From Burkholderiales bacterium (GTDB taxonomy: Bacteria; Pseudomonadota; Gammaproteobacteria; Burkholderiales; Burkholderiaceae_C), in NCBI GenBank assembly GCA_016223165.1, contig JACRPO010000007.1, positions 434,001-498,000 of the forward strand: a DNA stretch of 64,000 nucleotides, written 5' to 3'. The notes beneath the pieces were generated by a model that searched no databases, was not told the origin of the DNA, and worked only from the letters and a program-made list of their open reading frames with translations. The translations under genes were made by a program, and so were the position numbers. Shown here one piece after another: positions 55,546-63,865 of this stretch. Position 1 is the first letter of the stretch, and each line of letters begins with the position of its first letter.

Positions 55546-57357
55546 TCAGTGCGCTCGTGCCGGGTCGATGTCGACCATCTCGAACCAGTTGTGCCAGAAC
55601 AGCGGCCGCCGGTAGCCCACGAGCCACGGCTGCACGATGCTCGCCTGCATGGGGTGGGTGCGCAGCTTGTAGGGCATCCACGCCGCGGTCAGCCGCTTGG
55701 CCTCCAGGAACACCGCCTCGCGCTCGGGACCATCGGGCAGCGCCAGCAGGCGGGCGATCACGGCATTCATCTCCGGCCGGTCGAAGCGGGCGAGGTTGAT
55801 GCCGCCCTTGGCCGCGCCGTCGTAGCGCACGAGGCCGTGCAGCCCGTCGGGCGCCGCGGCCCGCCCCTGCGTGGACCACAGCATCAGCTTGCCACCGCGC
55901 GCGGCCTTGTACTGCTCGGGCCAGGAGCCGGCGCGGAAGACCACGCGCAGGCCGACCGCCTCCATGTCGCGGCGCATCAGCTCGTCGAAACGGCGTGTCT
56001 GCTGCGTGGGCTGCGTCGCCATCTCCAAGGTCAGCGGGCTGCCGTCGGGCCGCTCGCGGTAGCCGTCGCCGTCGCGGTCGACGTAGCCGTACAACTCGAG
56101 CAGCGCGCGCGCCCGTGCCGGGCTGTAGTCGCTCATCTCGCTCTTGTAGCGCGGGTCGTAGCCGCTCAGGTGCACCGCCACGGGCGACTGCGCCGGCACA
56201 GCCGACCCGTGGCGCAGCAGGTCGATCTCGCGCTGCACGTCGATGGCCAGGCCGATGGCGCGCCGCAGTGCCACCTGCGCGGGCTCGTAGCCGCCGACGA
56301 CCGGATGCTCCATGTTGAACATCGTGTAGTAGGTCATCGGCATCACCACGCGCTCGGCGCGCATGCCGCGCCGCGCCAGGTGCGGCGCTAGTCGCCCGCC
56401 GGGCAGCGCGACATCGGTGAACTCGAAGGGCAGGCTCACCATGTCGGCCTCGCCGTTGAGGAAGGCCAGCCACGTGGGCTGCGACTCGTCGATGACGGCG
56501 ATCTCGACGCGGTCGACCATCGGCAGCCGCCGGCCGCGCAGCCGCGCCAGGATGGCCTGGCCCTCGCGGTCGTCGGGCGCCGGCGAGGCCTCGTAGCGCA
56601 CATCGCGGTAGTGCGGGTTGCGCTCGAGCACGATGCGCGAGGCGCGCCGCCACTCGGCGAGGCGGAACGGCCCCGTGCCCACCGGGTGCTGCATCGCGAG
56701 TTCGCCGTGCGCCTCGATGACCTCGCGCGCCACCGCCGCGGAGGTGGCCTCGGCCAGCAACTGGTCCAGCCGCGGGCGGCCCGTGTCCAGCCGCAGGCGC
56801 AGCGTGTAGCGATCCAGAGCCTGCAGGCCTTCGAGCGGCCGGGCGTAGTCGAACGGCGTTTTCGTCTGCACGGCTTCCGCCCGGCGCGCGGCGAGGCCCG
56901 TGATCGCCATCTGTTCCAGCCCGCTCCAGCTCGGGCTGCGCGTGGCCGGGTCGGCGATGCGCAGGAGCGAGTAGACGTAGTCGGCGGCGACCAGCTCGCG
57001 CGGCTTGCCGCCGAACGCCGGGTGCTCGGTGAAGTAGATGCCCGGGCGCACCTTCACGGTCCAGGTGCGGAAGTCGGCGCTCGGCTCGGGCAACGCCGCG
57101 GCCGTGCGCGGGCGCAGCTTCACCGGCCGCGCCAGCGGGTCGTAGCCGAGCAGCGGCTCGAAGATGTGGCTCAGCACCTGCAGCGAAGGCACGTCGCCCA
57201 CGCGCGCCGGGTCGAAGCCCGTCTCGCTCAGCGTGCCCAGGCGCAGCACCCTGGGAACGGGCGGAGGCTCGGCCGCTGCGCACGGCACGATCCAAAGCAG
57301 AAGCCCTGCCCACCAGGCGAGTGGGCAGAAGGCGCAGAGCCGGACAAGGCGATGCAT
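55546..57357 (-). CDS. Extracellular solute-binding protein family 5 (peptide type)
   Basis: Periplasmic binding protein of 603 residues. Signal peptide LAWWAGLLLWIVPCAAAE (about residues 12-30), then the family 5 core: VPRVLRLGTLSETGFDPARVGDVPSLQVLSHIFEPLLGYD, KVRPGIYFTEHPAFGGKPRELVAADYVYSLLRI, GTGPFRLAEW and YYTMFNMEHPVVGG. No permease or ATPase gene lies nearby, so it must share a transporter encoded elsewhere or act alone. It shows only family-level resemblance to the YejA-type protein at 34727. Confidence 0.9.
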   Translation of the reverse strand: MHRLVRLCAFCPLAWWAGLLLWIVPCAAAEPPPVPRVLRLGTLSETGFDPARVGDVPSLQVLSHIFEPLLGYDPLARPVKLRPRTAAALPEPSADFRTWTVKVRPGIYFTEHPAFGGKPRELVAADYVYSLLRIADPATRSPSWSGLEQMAITGLAARRAEAVQTKTPFDYARPLEGLQALDRYTLRLRLDTGRPRLDQLLAEATSAAVAREVIEAHGELAMQHPVGTGPFRLAEWRRASRIVLERNPHYRDVRYEASPAPDDREGQAILARLRGRRLPMVDRVEIAVIDESQPTWLAFLNGEADMVSLPFEFTDVALPGGRLAPHLARRGMRAERVVMPMTYYTMFNMEHPVVGGYEPAQVALRRAIGLAIDVQREIDLLRHGSAVPAQSPVAVHLSGYDPRYKSEMSDYSPARARALLELYGYVDRDGDGYRERPDGSPLTLEMATQPTQQTRRFDELMRRDMEAVGLRVVFRAGSWPEQYKAARGGKLMLWSTQGRAAAPDGLHGLVRYDGAAKGGINLARFDRPEMNAVIARLLALPDGPEREAVFLEAKRLTAAWMPYKLRTHPMQASIVQPWLVGYRRPLFWHNWFEMVDIDPARAH

Positions 57358-57635
57358 GGGCGCCGATCATGCCCGGCTGGAGGCGGAGGACACAGCGGGA
57401 CCGTCTCGACCGAGTTCATGCAGGTGACCAGCGAGAACTCGCCCATGCGCACGGCCTGCGCGCAATGGGGGCTCGCGCGCGGGGACGAGCGGTGGCGGGA
57501 TCGGGCCGACGAGGCGCCCTGCGCCGCTCGTATACCCTTCCGGCGGCCCGGCTCGCAAGCTCGCAGGGCCCCGGATGCCTCCTTTACCTCGCTGCGCAGG
57601 GCGCCCCATCGGCCCGATCCGGCACGAGCGGTGAC

Positions 57636-57809
57636 ATGTCGATGTCGAATGCAAACCCTGGTGCAAAGCCAAGGATGTCGGGTGGTCGGCGCAGCGAAAT
57701 CAAGGAGGCATTGGGGGGACCAGCGAAGCTGGCCGCTGGTCCACATAGTGGTGCAAGCGGTCGAGACCGCGGGAACATCCCGGTCCGACGGCCGAGGCCG
57801 GACGCCTAG
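57636..57809 (+). CDS. Possible small hypothetical protein
   Basis: 57-residue frame (MSMSNANPGAKPRMSGGRRSE...) with ordered, hydrophilic residues and a basic end. No recognised family and no good ribosome-binding site. It could be a remnant or noise; codon use is compatible with the genome. The perfect hairpin at 57717-57742 lies within it, which argues against selection for protein sequence. Confidence 0.25.
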   Translation: MSMSNANPGAKPRMSGGRRSEIKEALGGPAKLAAGPHSGASGRDRGNIPVRRPRPDA

Positions 57810-57835
57810 CATGGTGCCCGCCCCACGGGCCCGCA

Positions 57836-57852
57836 GGTTCACATATTGAACC
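57836..57852. promoter_or_regulatory. Inverted repeat next to E1 alpha start (possible operator)
   Basis: GGTTCA-CATAT-TGAACC, a perfect 6-bp inverted repeat with a 5-bp spacer, 3 bp before the ATG at 57856. Its position would block the ribosome-binding site if folded as RNA, or transcription if bound as DNA. Confidence 0.4.
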
Positions 57853-57855
57853 CCG

Positions 57856-58899
57856 ATGAACCTCGTTTCGCGGCCCTCGAGACCTGGAATCCGCGTGCAC
57901 CGCCTGCTCGACCTCTATCGCCTGATGTGTCGCATCCGCTGCTTCGAAGAAGCGGCCGAGGAGGCGAGCATGGGTGGCGTCGCCGCCTGGGGCCTGGCCG
58001 CCTCGGACAAGCCGGCGCTCGTGCGCGGGCCGCTGCACCTCTCGATCGGTCAGGAGGCGGTGGCCGCCGGCGTGTGCCTGAACCTGCGGCGCGAGGACCT
58101 GCTCACCTCGACGCACCGCGGGCATGGGCACACGCTGGCCAAGGGCGCCTCGGCCGAACGGATGATGTGCGAGCTCTTCGGCCGCGCCACCGGCTACAAC
58201 CGCGGCAAGGGCGGCTCGATGCACATCGCCGATTTCTCGGTGGGCATGCTCGGCGCCAACGGCGTGGTCGCGGCGGGCATTCCCATCGCCACCGGCGCCG
58301 CACACGCGCTCAAGCTGCGTGGCCTGCCGCACGTGGTGGCCTGCTTCTTCGGCGACGGGGCCGCCAACCGCGGCCCGTTTCTCGAAGGGCTCAACTGGGC
58401 CAGGGTGTACGAGCTGCCGGTGCTCTTCGTCTGCGAGGACAACCGCATCTCGGCCACCACGCCTACCGGGCCGATGACCGCCGGTGCCGGCGTCGCCGCG
58501 CGCGCCGAGGCGATGGACATCCCGGCGCTGACGGTCGACGGCAACGACGCCGAGGCCGTCGACGTGGCGGTGGCGCAGCTGCTCGCCGACGTGCGCGCCG
58601 GCCGCGGGCCGCGCCTGCTGCACGCGGTGACCTACCGCTTCAAGGGCCACGTGTCGGTGGACCCCGGCACCTACCGCGACCCGGCCGAGGTGCAGGCGGC
58701 GCTCGCGCGCGACCCGGTGCGGCTGGCGCGCGAGCGCCTGCTTGCCGCCGGCGCCGGCGCCCACGTCGTCGATCGGGCCATGCAAGACGCCGAGGCCGAG
58801 ATTCAAGCCGCGATGGCGGCCGCTGCAGCCGCCCCCTGGCCCGAACCTGCCGCAGCCTACGAGGACATCATGAATACCGGTGCCGGGGTGTGGCGATGA
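57856..58899 (+). CDS. TPP-dependent dehydrogenase E1 component, alpha subunit
   Basis: Alpha subunit (347 residues) of a 2-oxo acid or acetoin dehydrogenase E1, PdhA/AcoA family. It has HLSIGQEAVAAGVCLNL, GYNRGKGGSMHIAD, the TPP-binding motif GDGAANRGPFLEGLNWA (GDG at about residue 174) and DNRISATTP. The pocket residues and size fit AcoA (acetoin) as well as PdhA. The beta subunit follows 55 bp later. The operon continues with TRAP transporter genes and an SDR. No E2 or E3 gene is in the window. Confidence 0.93.
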   Translation: MNLVSRPSRPGIRVHRLLDLYRLMCRIRCFEEAAEEASMGGVAAWGLAASDKPALVRGPLHLSIGQEAVAAGVCLNLRREDLLTSTHRGHGHTLAKGASAERMMCELFGRATGYNRGKGGSMHIADFSVGMLGANGVVAAGIPIATGAAHALKLRGLPHVVACFFGDGAANRGPFLEGLNWARVYELPVLFVCEDNRISATTPTGPMTAGAGVAARAEAMDIPALTVDGNDAEAVDVAVAQLLADVRAGRGPRLLHAVTYRFKGHVSVDPGTYRDPAEVQAALARDPVRLARERLLAAGAGAHVVDRAMQDAEAEIQAAMAAAAAAPWPEPAAAYEDIMNTGAGVWR

Positions 58900-58958
58900 G
58901 CCGCCCAGCCGTTTCCGAGGCGCGTGCCGCGTTGCGCCGCAGGGAGGCACTGCCGTGA
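58896..58958 (+). CDS. 20-codon micro-ORF linking E1 alpha and beta genes
   Basis: The frame MSRPAVSEARAALRRREALP starts with an ATG overlapping the E1 alpha stop (ATGA at 58896) and ends with TGA overlapping the GTG start of E1 beta (GTGA at 58955-58958). Such double overlap would couple translation of all three. The frame may be only a translational bridge, and the peptide need not have a function. Confidence 0.35.
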   Translation: MSRPAVSEARAALRRREALP

Positions 58959-59923
58959 GCGTGCGCACCCTCAGCTATGCCGAGGCGGCCGCCGCTGCGC
59001 TCGAGCGCGCCATGCGCGCCGACCCCGCCATCGTCGCCCTTGGCGAAGACCTGGGCCGCGGCGGCGTCTTCGGCCAGTACCGCGGCCTGCAGCAGGCCTT
59101 CGGCGCCGCGCGCGTGATCGACACGCCCATTTCGGAGGCCAACATCATGGGCGCCGCCGTCGGCATGGCGCTCGCCGGCCTGCGCCCGGTGGTCGAGATG
59201 CGCGTCATCGACTTCGCGCTCTGCGCCATGGACGAGATCGTCAACCAGGCGGCGAAGAACCGCTTCATGTTCGGCGGCCAGGGGCGCGTGCCGCTGGTGG
59301 CGCGGCTGCCCATCGGCATCTGGTCGGCCTCGGCGGCGCAGCACTCGCAGTCGCTCGAGGCCTGGTTCGCGCACCTGCCGGGCCTGGTGGTGGTGACGCC
59401 CGCCACGCCGCAGGACAACGCCGGGCTGCTGACCTCGGCGCTGGCGAGCGGCGACCCGGTGATGTACCTCGAGCACAAGGAACTCTGGGCCGAGCGCGGC
59501 GAGGTCGACGAGTCGCTGGCCGTGCCGCTCGGCAAGGCCGCCTCGCTGCGCCAGGGCAACGACCTCACGCTCGTCACCTGGTCGCGTGGTGTCGGCCCCT
59601 CGCTGGCCGCGCTGCAGCACGAGGCGCTGCGCGGCGTGGGCGTCGACCTGATCGACCTGCGCACGTTGTGGCCCTGGGACCAGGCCGCGGTGCACGCCTC
59701 GGCCGCGCGCACCGGCCGGCTGCTCGTCGTGCACGAGGCGGTGCAGGTGGCCGGCTTCGGCGCCGAGATCGCTGCCCACGCGGGCGAGGCCACCGGCTGC
59801 CGCATCGCACGCCTGGGTGCCCCGCGCATCCCGGTGGGCTACGCGCCGGCGCTCGAGGCCGAGTCGCGCCTGACGCCCGAGAAGATCGCGCTGGCCGCGC
59901 GCCGCCTGCTCGATCGCCACTGA
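58955..59923 (+). CDS. TPP-dependent dehydrogenase E1 component, beta subunit
   Basis: Beta subunit of 322 residues, PdhB/AcoB family. Key motifs are GEDLGRGGVFGQYRGLQQAFGAARVIDTPISEANIMGAAVGMALAGLRPVVEM, the conserved SAAQHSQSLEAWFAHLPGLVVVTPATPQDNAGLL and IDLRTLWPWDQ. GTG 58955 has AGGGAGG eight bases upstream. It pairs with the alpha subunit to form the alpha2beta2 E1. Confidence 0.93.
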   Translation: MSVRTLSYAEAAAAALERAMRADPAIVALGEDLGRGGVFGQYRGLQQAFGAARVIDTPISEANIMGAAVGMALAGLRPVVEMRVIDFALCAMDEIVNQAAKNRFMFGGQGRVPLVARLPIGIWSASAAQHSQSLEAWFAHLPGLVVVTPATPQDNAGLLTSALASGDPVMYLEHKELWAERGEVDESLAVPLGKAASLRQGNDLTLVTWSRGVGPSLAALQHEALRGVGVDLIDLRTLWPWDQAAVHASAARTGRLLVVHEAVQVAGFGAEIAAHAGEATGCRIARLGAPRIPVGYAPALEAESRLTPEKIALAARRLLDRH

Positions 59924-59995
59924 ACCGGCGCATTGCGGCCCCCTTCCTCTTCCGCTGCCCCGTCACTTCCCCAACGCCAGTCAGGAGACCCCCTC

Positions 59996-61021
59996 ATGAG
60001 CCCCACGCCCAACCTCCGTCGCCGCGGCTTCGTGCAAGCCGGCACCGCCGCCGCGTTCGCCACCCTCGGGGCACCCCTGGTCGCGCGCGCGCAGGCCACG
60101 ATGACCTTCAAGTGGGCGAACAACATCCCCATCACGCACCCGTCGAACATCCGCGTGAAGGAGGCCGCCGATGCCATCAAGGCCGCCAGCGCAGGCAAGG
60201 TCGAGATCCAGATCTTCCCGAACAACCAGCTCGGCGGCGACACCGACATGCTGAGCCAGGTGCGTTCGGGCGCGATCGACATCTTCCCGCTCTCGGGCCT
60301 GATCCTGCAGACGCTCGTGCCGCTGGCCGGCATCAACGGCCTCGCCTTCGCCTTCAAGGACTACGGCACCGTGTGGCCGGCAATGGACGGCGAGCTCGGC
60401 GCCTTCATCCGCGACGCCATCGGCAAGGTCGGCCTGCACACCTTCGACAAGATCCTCGACAACGGCTTTCGCAACATCACGAGCTCGACCAAGCCGATCA
60501 ACACCGCCGCCGACCTGCAGGGTTTCAAGATCCGCGTGCCGGTGAGCCCGCTGTGGACGAGCATGTTCAAGGCCTTCGGCGCCGCGCCCACCGGCATCAA
60601 CTTCAGCGAGGTCTACTCGGCGCTGCAGACCAAGGTCGTCGAGGGCCAGGAGAACCCGCTCGCCATCATCGAGATCGCCAAGCTCTACGAGGTGCAGAAG
60701 TACGTCTCGATGACCGGCCACATGTGGGACGGCCAGTGGATCCTCGCCAACGGCAAGCGCTGGAGCAGCACGCCTGCCGAGGTGCAGGCGCTCATCACCA
60801 AGCACGTGACCGACGCGGTGACGAAGCAGCGTGAAGACATCCGCCAGCTCAACCTGGGCCTGGAGACCTCGCTCAAGGGCAAGGGCATGATCTTCAACAC
60901 ACCCGACGGCAAGAGCTTCCGCGAGGCGCTGGCCAAGGCCGGCTTCTACGCCGAGTGGCGCGGCAAGTTCGGCGAGGCGGCGATGGCCAAGCTCGAGAAG
61001 TACTCGGGCAAGCTGGGCTGA
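59996..61021 (+). CDS. dctP: TRAP transporter substrate-binding protein, DctP family
   Basis: Periplasmic binding protein of 341 residues. The N terminus is a Tat-like signal (RRRGFVQAGTAAAFATLGAPLVARA), then TMTFKWANNIPITHPSNIRVKEAADAIKAASAGKVEIQIFPNNQLGG, a DctP hallmark, and RVPVSPLWTSMFKAFGAAPTGINFSEVYSALQTKVVEGQENPL with the conserved Arg for substrate carboxylate. CAGGAG lies 8 nt before the ATG. The stop overlaps the next start. Confidence 0.95.
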   Translation: MSPTPNLRRRGFVQAGTAAAFATLGAPLVARAQATMTFKWANNIPITHPSNIRVKEAADAIKAASAGKVEIQIFPNNQLGGDTDMLSQVRSGAIDIFPLSGLILQTLVPLAGINGLAFAFKDYGTVWPAMDGELGAFIRDAIGKVGLHTFDKILDNGFRNITSSTKPINTAADLQGFKIRVPVSPLWTSMFKAFGAAPTGINFSEVYSALQTKVVEGQENPLAIIEIAKLYEVQKYVSMTGHMWDGQWILANGKRWSSTPAEVQALITKHVTDAVTKQREDIRQLNLGLETSLKGKGMIFNTPDGKSFREALAKAGFYAEWRGKFGEAAMAKLEKYSGKLG

Positions 61022-62967
61022 TGTCCTCGCTGGGGACGGGCGAGGTGATGGCCGCGCCCGCACCAGCCCCTGTGCCGGGCTCTTCGATGGCTGCCGCCGC
61101 CGCAGCAGCGCAGGCCGTGCCGTCATCGCTGCCACCCTCGCTGCCGCGCCTCGCCGTGCGCCTGATGCGCCCGGTGGAGGCGTTGGGCGCGCTGCTGCTC
61201 GCACTCATCACCGTGCTGCTGCTGGTGGGCGTGGCCGCGCGCTACGTCTTCACGTTGCCGATGGTGTGGATCGACGAGGTCGTCTCGCTGTCGTTCCTGT
61301 GGCTGGCCATGGTGGGCGCGGTGATCGCGATGCACCGCAACGAGCACTTGCGCCTGACCCTCGTCGTCGAGAGCGTGCCCGCGCGCTGGCGCGGCTACGT
61401 GCAGGCTTTCGCGCTTGCCGCGGTGGCGGCGATGCTGCTGGCGCTGGCCGGGCCGGCGCTCGAGTACGCACGCGACGAGTGGGCCATCCGCACGCCCGAG
61501 CTCGGGCTGCCCAATGCGCTGCGCGTGTCGGCCATCGCCTTCGGGCTCCTGGCGATGCTGGCGCTGCTGGTGGCCTTCGCGCTGCGCACGGCGCGCGGCG
61601 TCGAGTTGGCCGCCGGCGCGGCGCTCCTGGTGGCCGTCGGGCTGGCGTGCTGGCTGGGCAAGCCCTGGCTGCAGTCGCTCGGCAACCTGAACCTGCTGCT
61701 CTTCCTCGGCGGCGTGGTGGCGCTGTGCCTCGTGGCGGGCGTGCCGATCGGCTTCTGCTTCGGCCTCGCGACGCTCGCCTACCTGGGCTTCACGACCACG
61801 GTGCCGCTGACGGTGGTGGTGAGCCGCATGGACGAGGGCATGAGCAGCATCATTCTCGTCTCGGTGCCGATCTTCGTGCTGCTCGGCTGCGTGCTCGACA
61901 GCACCGGCATGGGCAAGGCCATCGTCGACGTGCTGGCGGCGCTGCTCGGCCACATCAAGGCCGGCATGTCCTACGTGCTGCTCGGCTCGCTGTTCATCGT
62001 CTCGGGCATCTCGGGCTCGAAGGTGTCCGACATGGCCACGGTGGCGCCGGCGCTCTTCCCGGAGATGAAGCGGCGCGGCCACAAGCCGCCGGAGATGATC
62101 GCCCTGCTCGCCACCGGCGCAGCCATGGCCGACACGGTGCCGCCGAGCATCGTGCTCATCGTGCTGGGCTCGGTGGCCGGGGTGTCGATCGCGGGCCTCT
62201 TCCAGAGCGGCTTCGTCATCGCGATGGTGCTGCTGCTGGCGCTGCTGGTGCTGGCGCGCTGGAAGGCGCGGCACGAGCTGATGGCCGGCGTGCGGCGCGC
62301 GCCCTGGGCGACGGTGGGCAAGCTGGTGCTGGTGGCCTCGCCGGCGCTGGTGCTGCCCTTCCTGATCCGCAGTGCCGTCGGCGGCGGCGTGGCCACGGCC
62401 ACCGAGGTCAGCACGATCGCGGTGGCGTATGCGCTCATCATCGGCAAGCTGCTCTACGGACAGGGCGAGGGCGGGCTCACGGCGCGCAAGGTGTATGCGA
62501 TGGGGGTGGAGGCTGCCGGCCTCTCCGGCGCCATCCTCATCATCCTCGGCACGGCCTCGGGCATGGCCTGGGCCATCGCGCAGAGCGGCTTCGTGCACCA
62601 GCTCTCCAGCTTCATGACGGCGCTGCCGGGCGGCAGCTTCGCCTTCCTGGCGGTGACGATCCTCGTCTTCGTGGTGCTCGGCTGCGTGCTCGAGGGGCTG
62701 CCGGCCATCCTGCTGCTGGCACCCATCATGTTCCCCATCGCCAAGAAGCTCGGGGTCAACGACATCCACTATTCGATGGTGGTGGTGACGGCGATGAACA
62801 TCGGGCTCATGCTGCCGCCCATCGGCGTCGGCTTCTACGTCGCCTGCCGCATCGGCGGCGACTCGCCCGACGCGGTGATGAAGGCGATCTGGCCGTACAT
62901 CGGCGCGCTGATCGTCGGCCTCGCGGTCATCGCCATGGTGCCGTGGCTCTCGACGGTGGCGCTTTGA
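61021..62967 (+). CDS. dctM: TRAP transporter fused permease (DctQ and DctM subunits)
   Basis: Fused membrane protein of 648 residues. The N-terminal DctQ-like part (about residues 60-200) has four helices and the segment RYVFTLPMVWIDEVVSLSFLWLAMVGAVIAMHRNEHLRL. The DctM-like part (about 230-645) has 12 helices and the signature GSLFIVSGISGSKVSDMATVAPALFPEMKRRGHKPPEMIALLATGAAMADTVPPSIVLIVLGS. It makes the TRAP system a two-gene one. Its ATG overlaps the dctP stop. A hydrophobic-poor Pro/Ala-rich N-terminal 40 residues precede the first helix. Confidence 0.95.
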   Translation: MSSLGTGEVMAAPAPAPVPGSSMAAAAAAAQAVPSSLPPSLPRLAVRLMRPVEALGALLLALITVLLLVGVAARYVFTLPMVWIDEVVSLSFLWLAMVGAVIAMHRNEHLRLTLVVESVPARWRGYVQAFALAAVAAMLLALAGPALEYARDEWAIRTPELGLPNALRVSAIAFGLLAMLALLVAFALRTARGVELAAGAALLVAVGLACWLGKPWLQSLGNLNLLLFLGGVVALCLVAGVPIGFCFGLATLAYLGFTTTVPLTVVVSRMDEGMSSIILVSVPIFVLLGCVLDSTGMGKAIVDVLAALLGHIKAGMSYVLLGSLFIVSGISGSKVSDMATVAPALFPEMKRRGHKPPEMIALLATGAAMADTVPPSIVLIVLGSVAGVSIAGLFQSGFVIAMVLLLALLVLARWKARHELMAGVRRAPWATVGKLVLVASPALVLPFLIRSAVGGGVATATEVSTIAVAYALIIGKLLYGQGEGGLTARKVYAMGVEAAGLSGAILIILGTASGMAWAIAQSGFVHQLSSFMTALPGGSFAFLAVTILVFVVLGCVLEGLPAILLLAPIMFPIAKKLGVNDIHYSMVVVTAMNIGLMLPPIGVGFYVACRIGGDSPDAVMKAIWPYIGALIVGLAVIAMVPWLSTVAL

Positions 62968-62989
62968 GTTCCGAAGGAGGGCGCATCGG

Positions 62990-63865
62990 ATGAGCGAGAT
63001 CAGGGCTTCGGGGTCCACTTCCGCCACCACATCCGTTTCCGCGCCGGTGGCGCTCGTCACCGGCGGCGCGCGCGGCATCGGGCTGGCCATCGGCCGCTGG
63101 TTCCTTGCGCGTGGGTATCGCGTGGCGCTGCTCGACATCGACGAGGCCACGCTCACGAGGGCGGTCGCCGAGATCGGTGAGGCGGGGGGTTCGGACCGTT
63201 CGGGCCGTTCCGGTCGTTTGCTCGCCGTGCACGCCGACGTGTCGGACCCGGCGCAGGTGGAGGCCGCCGTCGCGCAGGTGGACGCCGCCTTCGGGCGCAT
63301 CGATGCGCTCGTCAACAACGCCGGCGTGGCTGTCTTCAAGGCCATCGGCGAGACCAGCTTCGCGGAGTGGCGCCACGTGATGGCCACCAACCTCGACGGC
63401 ATCTTCCTGTGCACGCAGGCCGTGGTGCCGCTGATGCAGCGCGGCGGCTGCGGCGGCGCGGTGGTCAACATCGCCAGCATCTCCGGCCTGCGCGCCAGCA
63501 CGATGCGCGTGGCCTATGGCACGAGCAAGGCGGCAGTCATCCACCTCACGCGCCAGCAGGCGGTGGAACTGGGCAACGCCGGCATCCGCGTCAATGCCGT
63601 GGCCCCGGGACCGGTGGACACCGAGATGGCCAGGCTCGTGCACTCGGCGGCCATCCGGCGCGACTATCACGACGCCATTCCGCTCAACCGCTACGGCACG
63701 CCGGAGGAGATCGCCGAGGTGGTCGGCTTCCTGTGCAGCGAGGCCGCGGCCTACGTGAACGGGCAGGTCATCGCCGCCGACGGCGGCTTCGACGCCGCGG
63801 GCATCGGCCTGCCCACGTTGCGCGGCGCGGCGACGGGCGCGGCAACGGGGACGACCGGCGCCTGA
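62990..63865 (+). CDS. Short-chain dehydrogenase/reductase
   Basis: Classical SDR of 291 residues; VTGGARGIGLAIG cofactor motif near residue 21, DIDEAT (Asp: NAD preference), NNAGV, catalytic Ser in NIASISGLRAS and YGTSKAAVI (YxxxK). The C terminal DGGFDAAGIG is family-typical. GGAGG lies 11 bp before the ATG. It follows the TRAP genes and precedes an IclR gene whose start overlaps its stop, so it may oxidise the imported substrate before the E1 step. Confidence 0.93.
   Translation: MSEIRASGSTSATTSVSAPVALVTGGARGIGLAIGRWFLARGYRVALLDIDEATLTRAVAEIGEAGGSDRSGRSGRLLAVHADVSDPAQVEAAVAQVDAAFGRIDALVNNAGVAVFKAIGETSFAEWRHVMATNLDGIFLCTQAVVPLMQRGGCGGAVVNIASISGLRASTMRVAYGTSKAAVIHLTRQQAVELGNAGIRVNAVAPGPVDTEMARLVHSAAIRRDYHDAIPLNRYGTPEEIAEVVGFLCSEAAAYVNGQVIAADGGFDAAGIGLPTLRGAATGAATGTTGA

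Larger units (their letters stand above)
57358..57855. other. Gap before E1 alpha gene with inverted repeats
   Basis: This 498-bp gap has no confident gene. A hairpin GGACCAGCG-N8-CGCTGGTCC lies at 57717-57742, and GGTTCA-N5-TGAACC at 57836-57852, ending 3 bp before the E1 alpha ATG. A possible 57-codon frame (57636-57809) is listed separately. Confidence 0.45.

Noticed and set aside
57228..57842. Minus-strand frame with MGEFSLVTCMNSVETV in the gap before E1 alpha
   Set aside because: No family, no ribosome-binding site, and most of the frame is shadow sequence and low complexity.
58896..58958. Peptide of the micro-ORF as a leftover E3-binding domain
   Set aside because: Only a passing resemblance to VRRLAR-type helices; 20 residues are too few to support it.
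60955..63501. Large minus-strand frame opposite the TRAP permease
   Set aside because: His/Gln/Arg-rich shadow of Val/Leu codons on the other strand; the plus strand encodes a clear TRAP protein.
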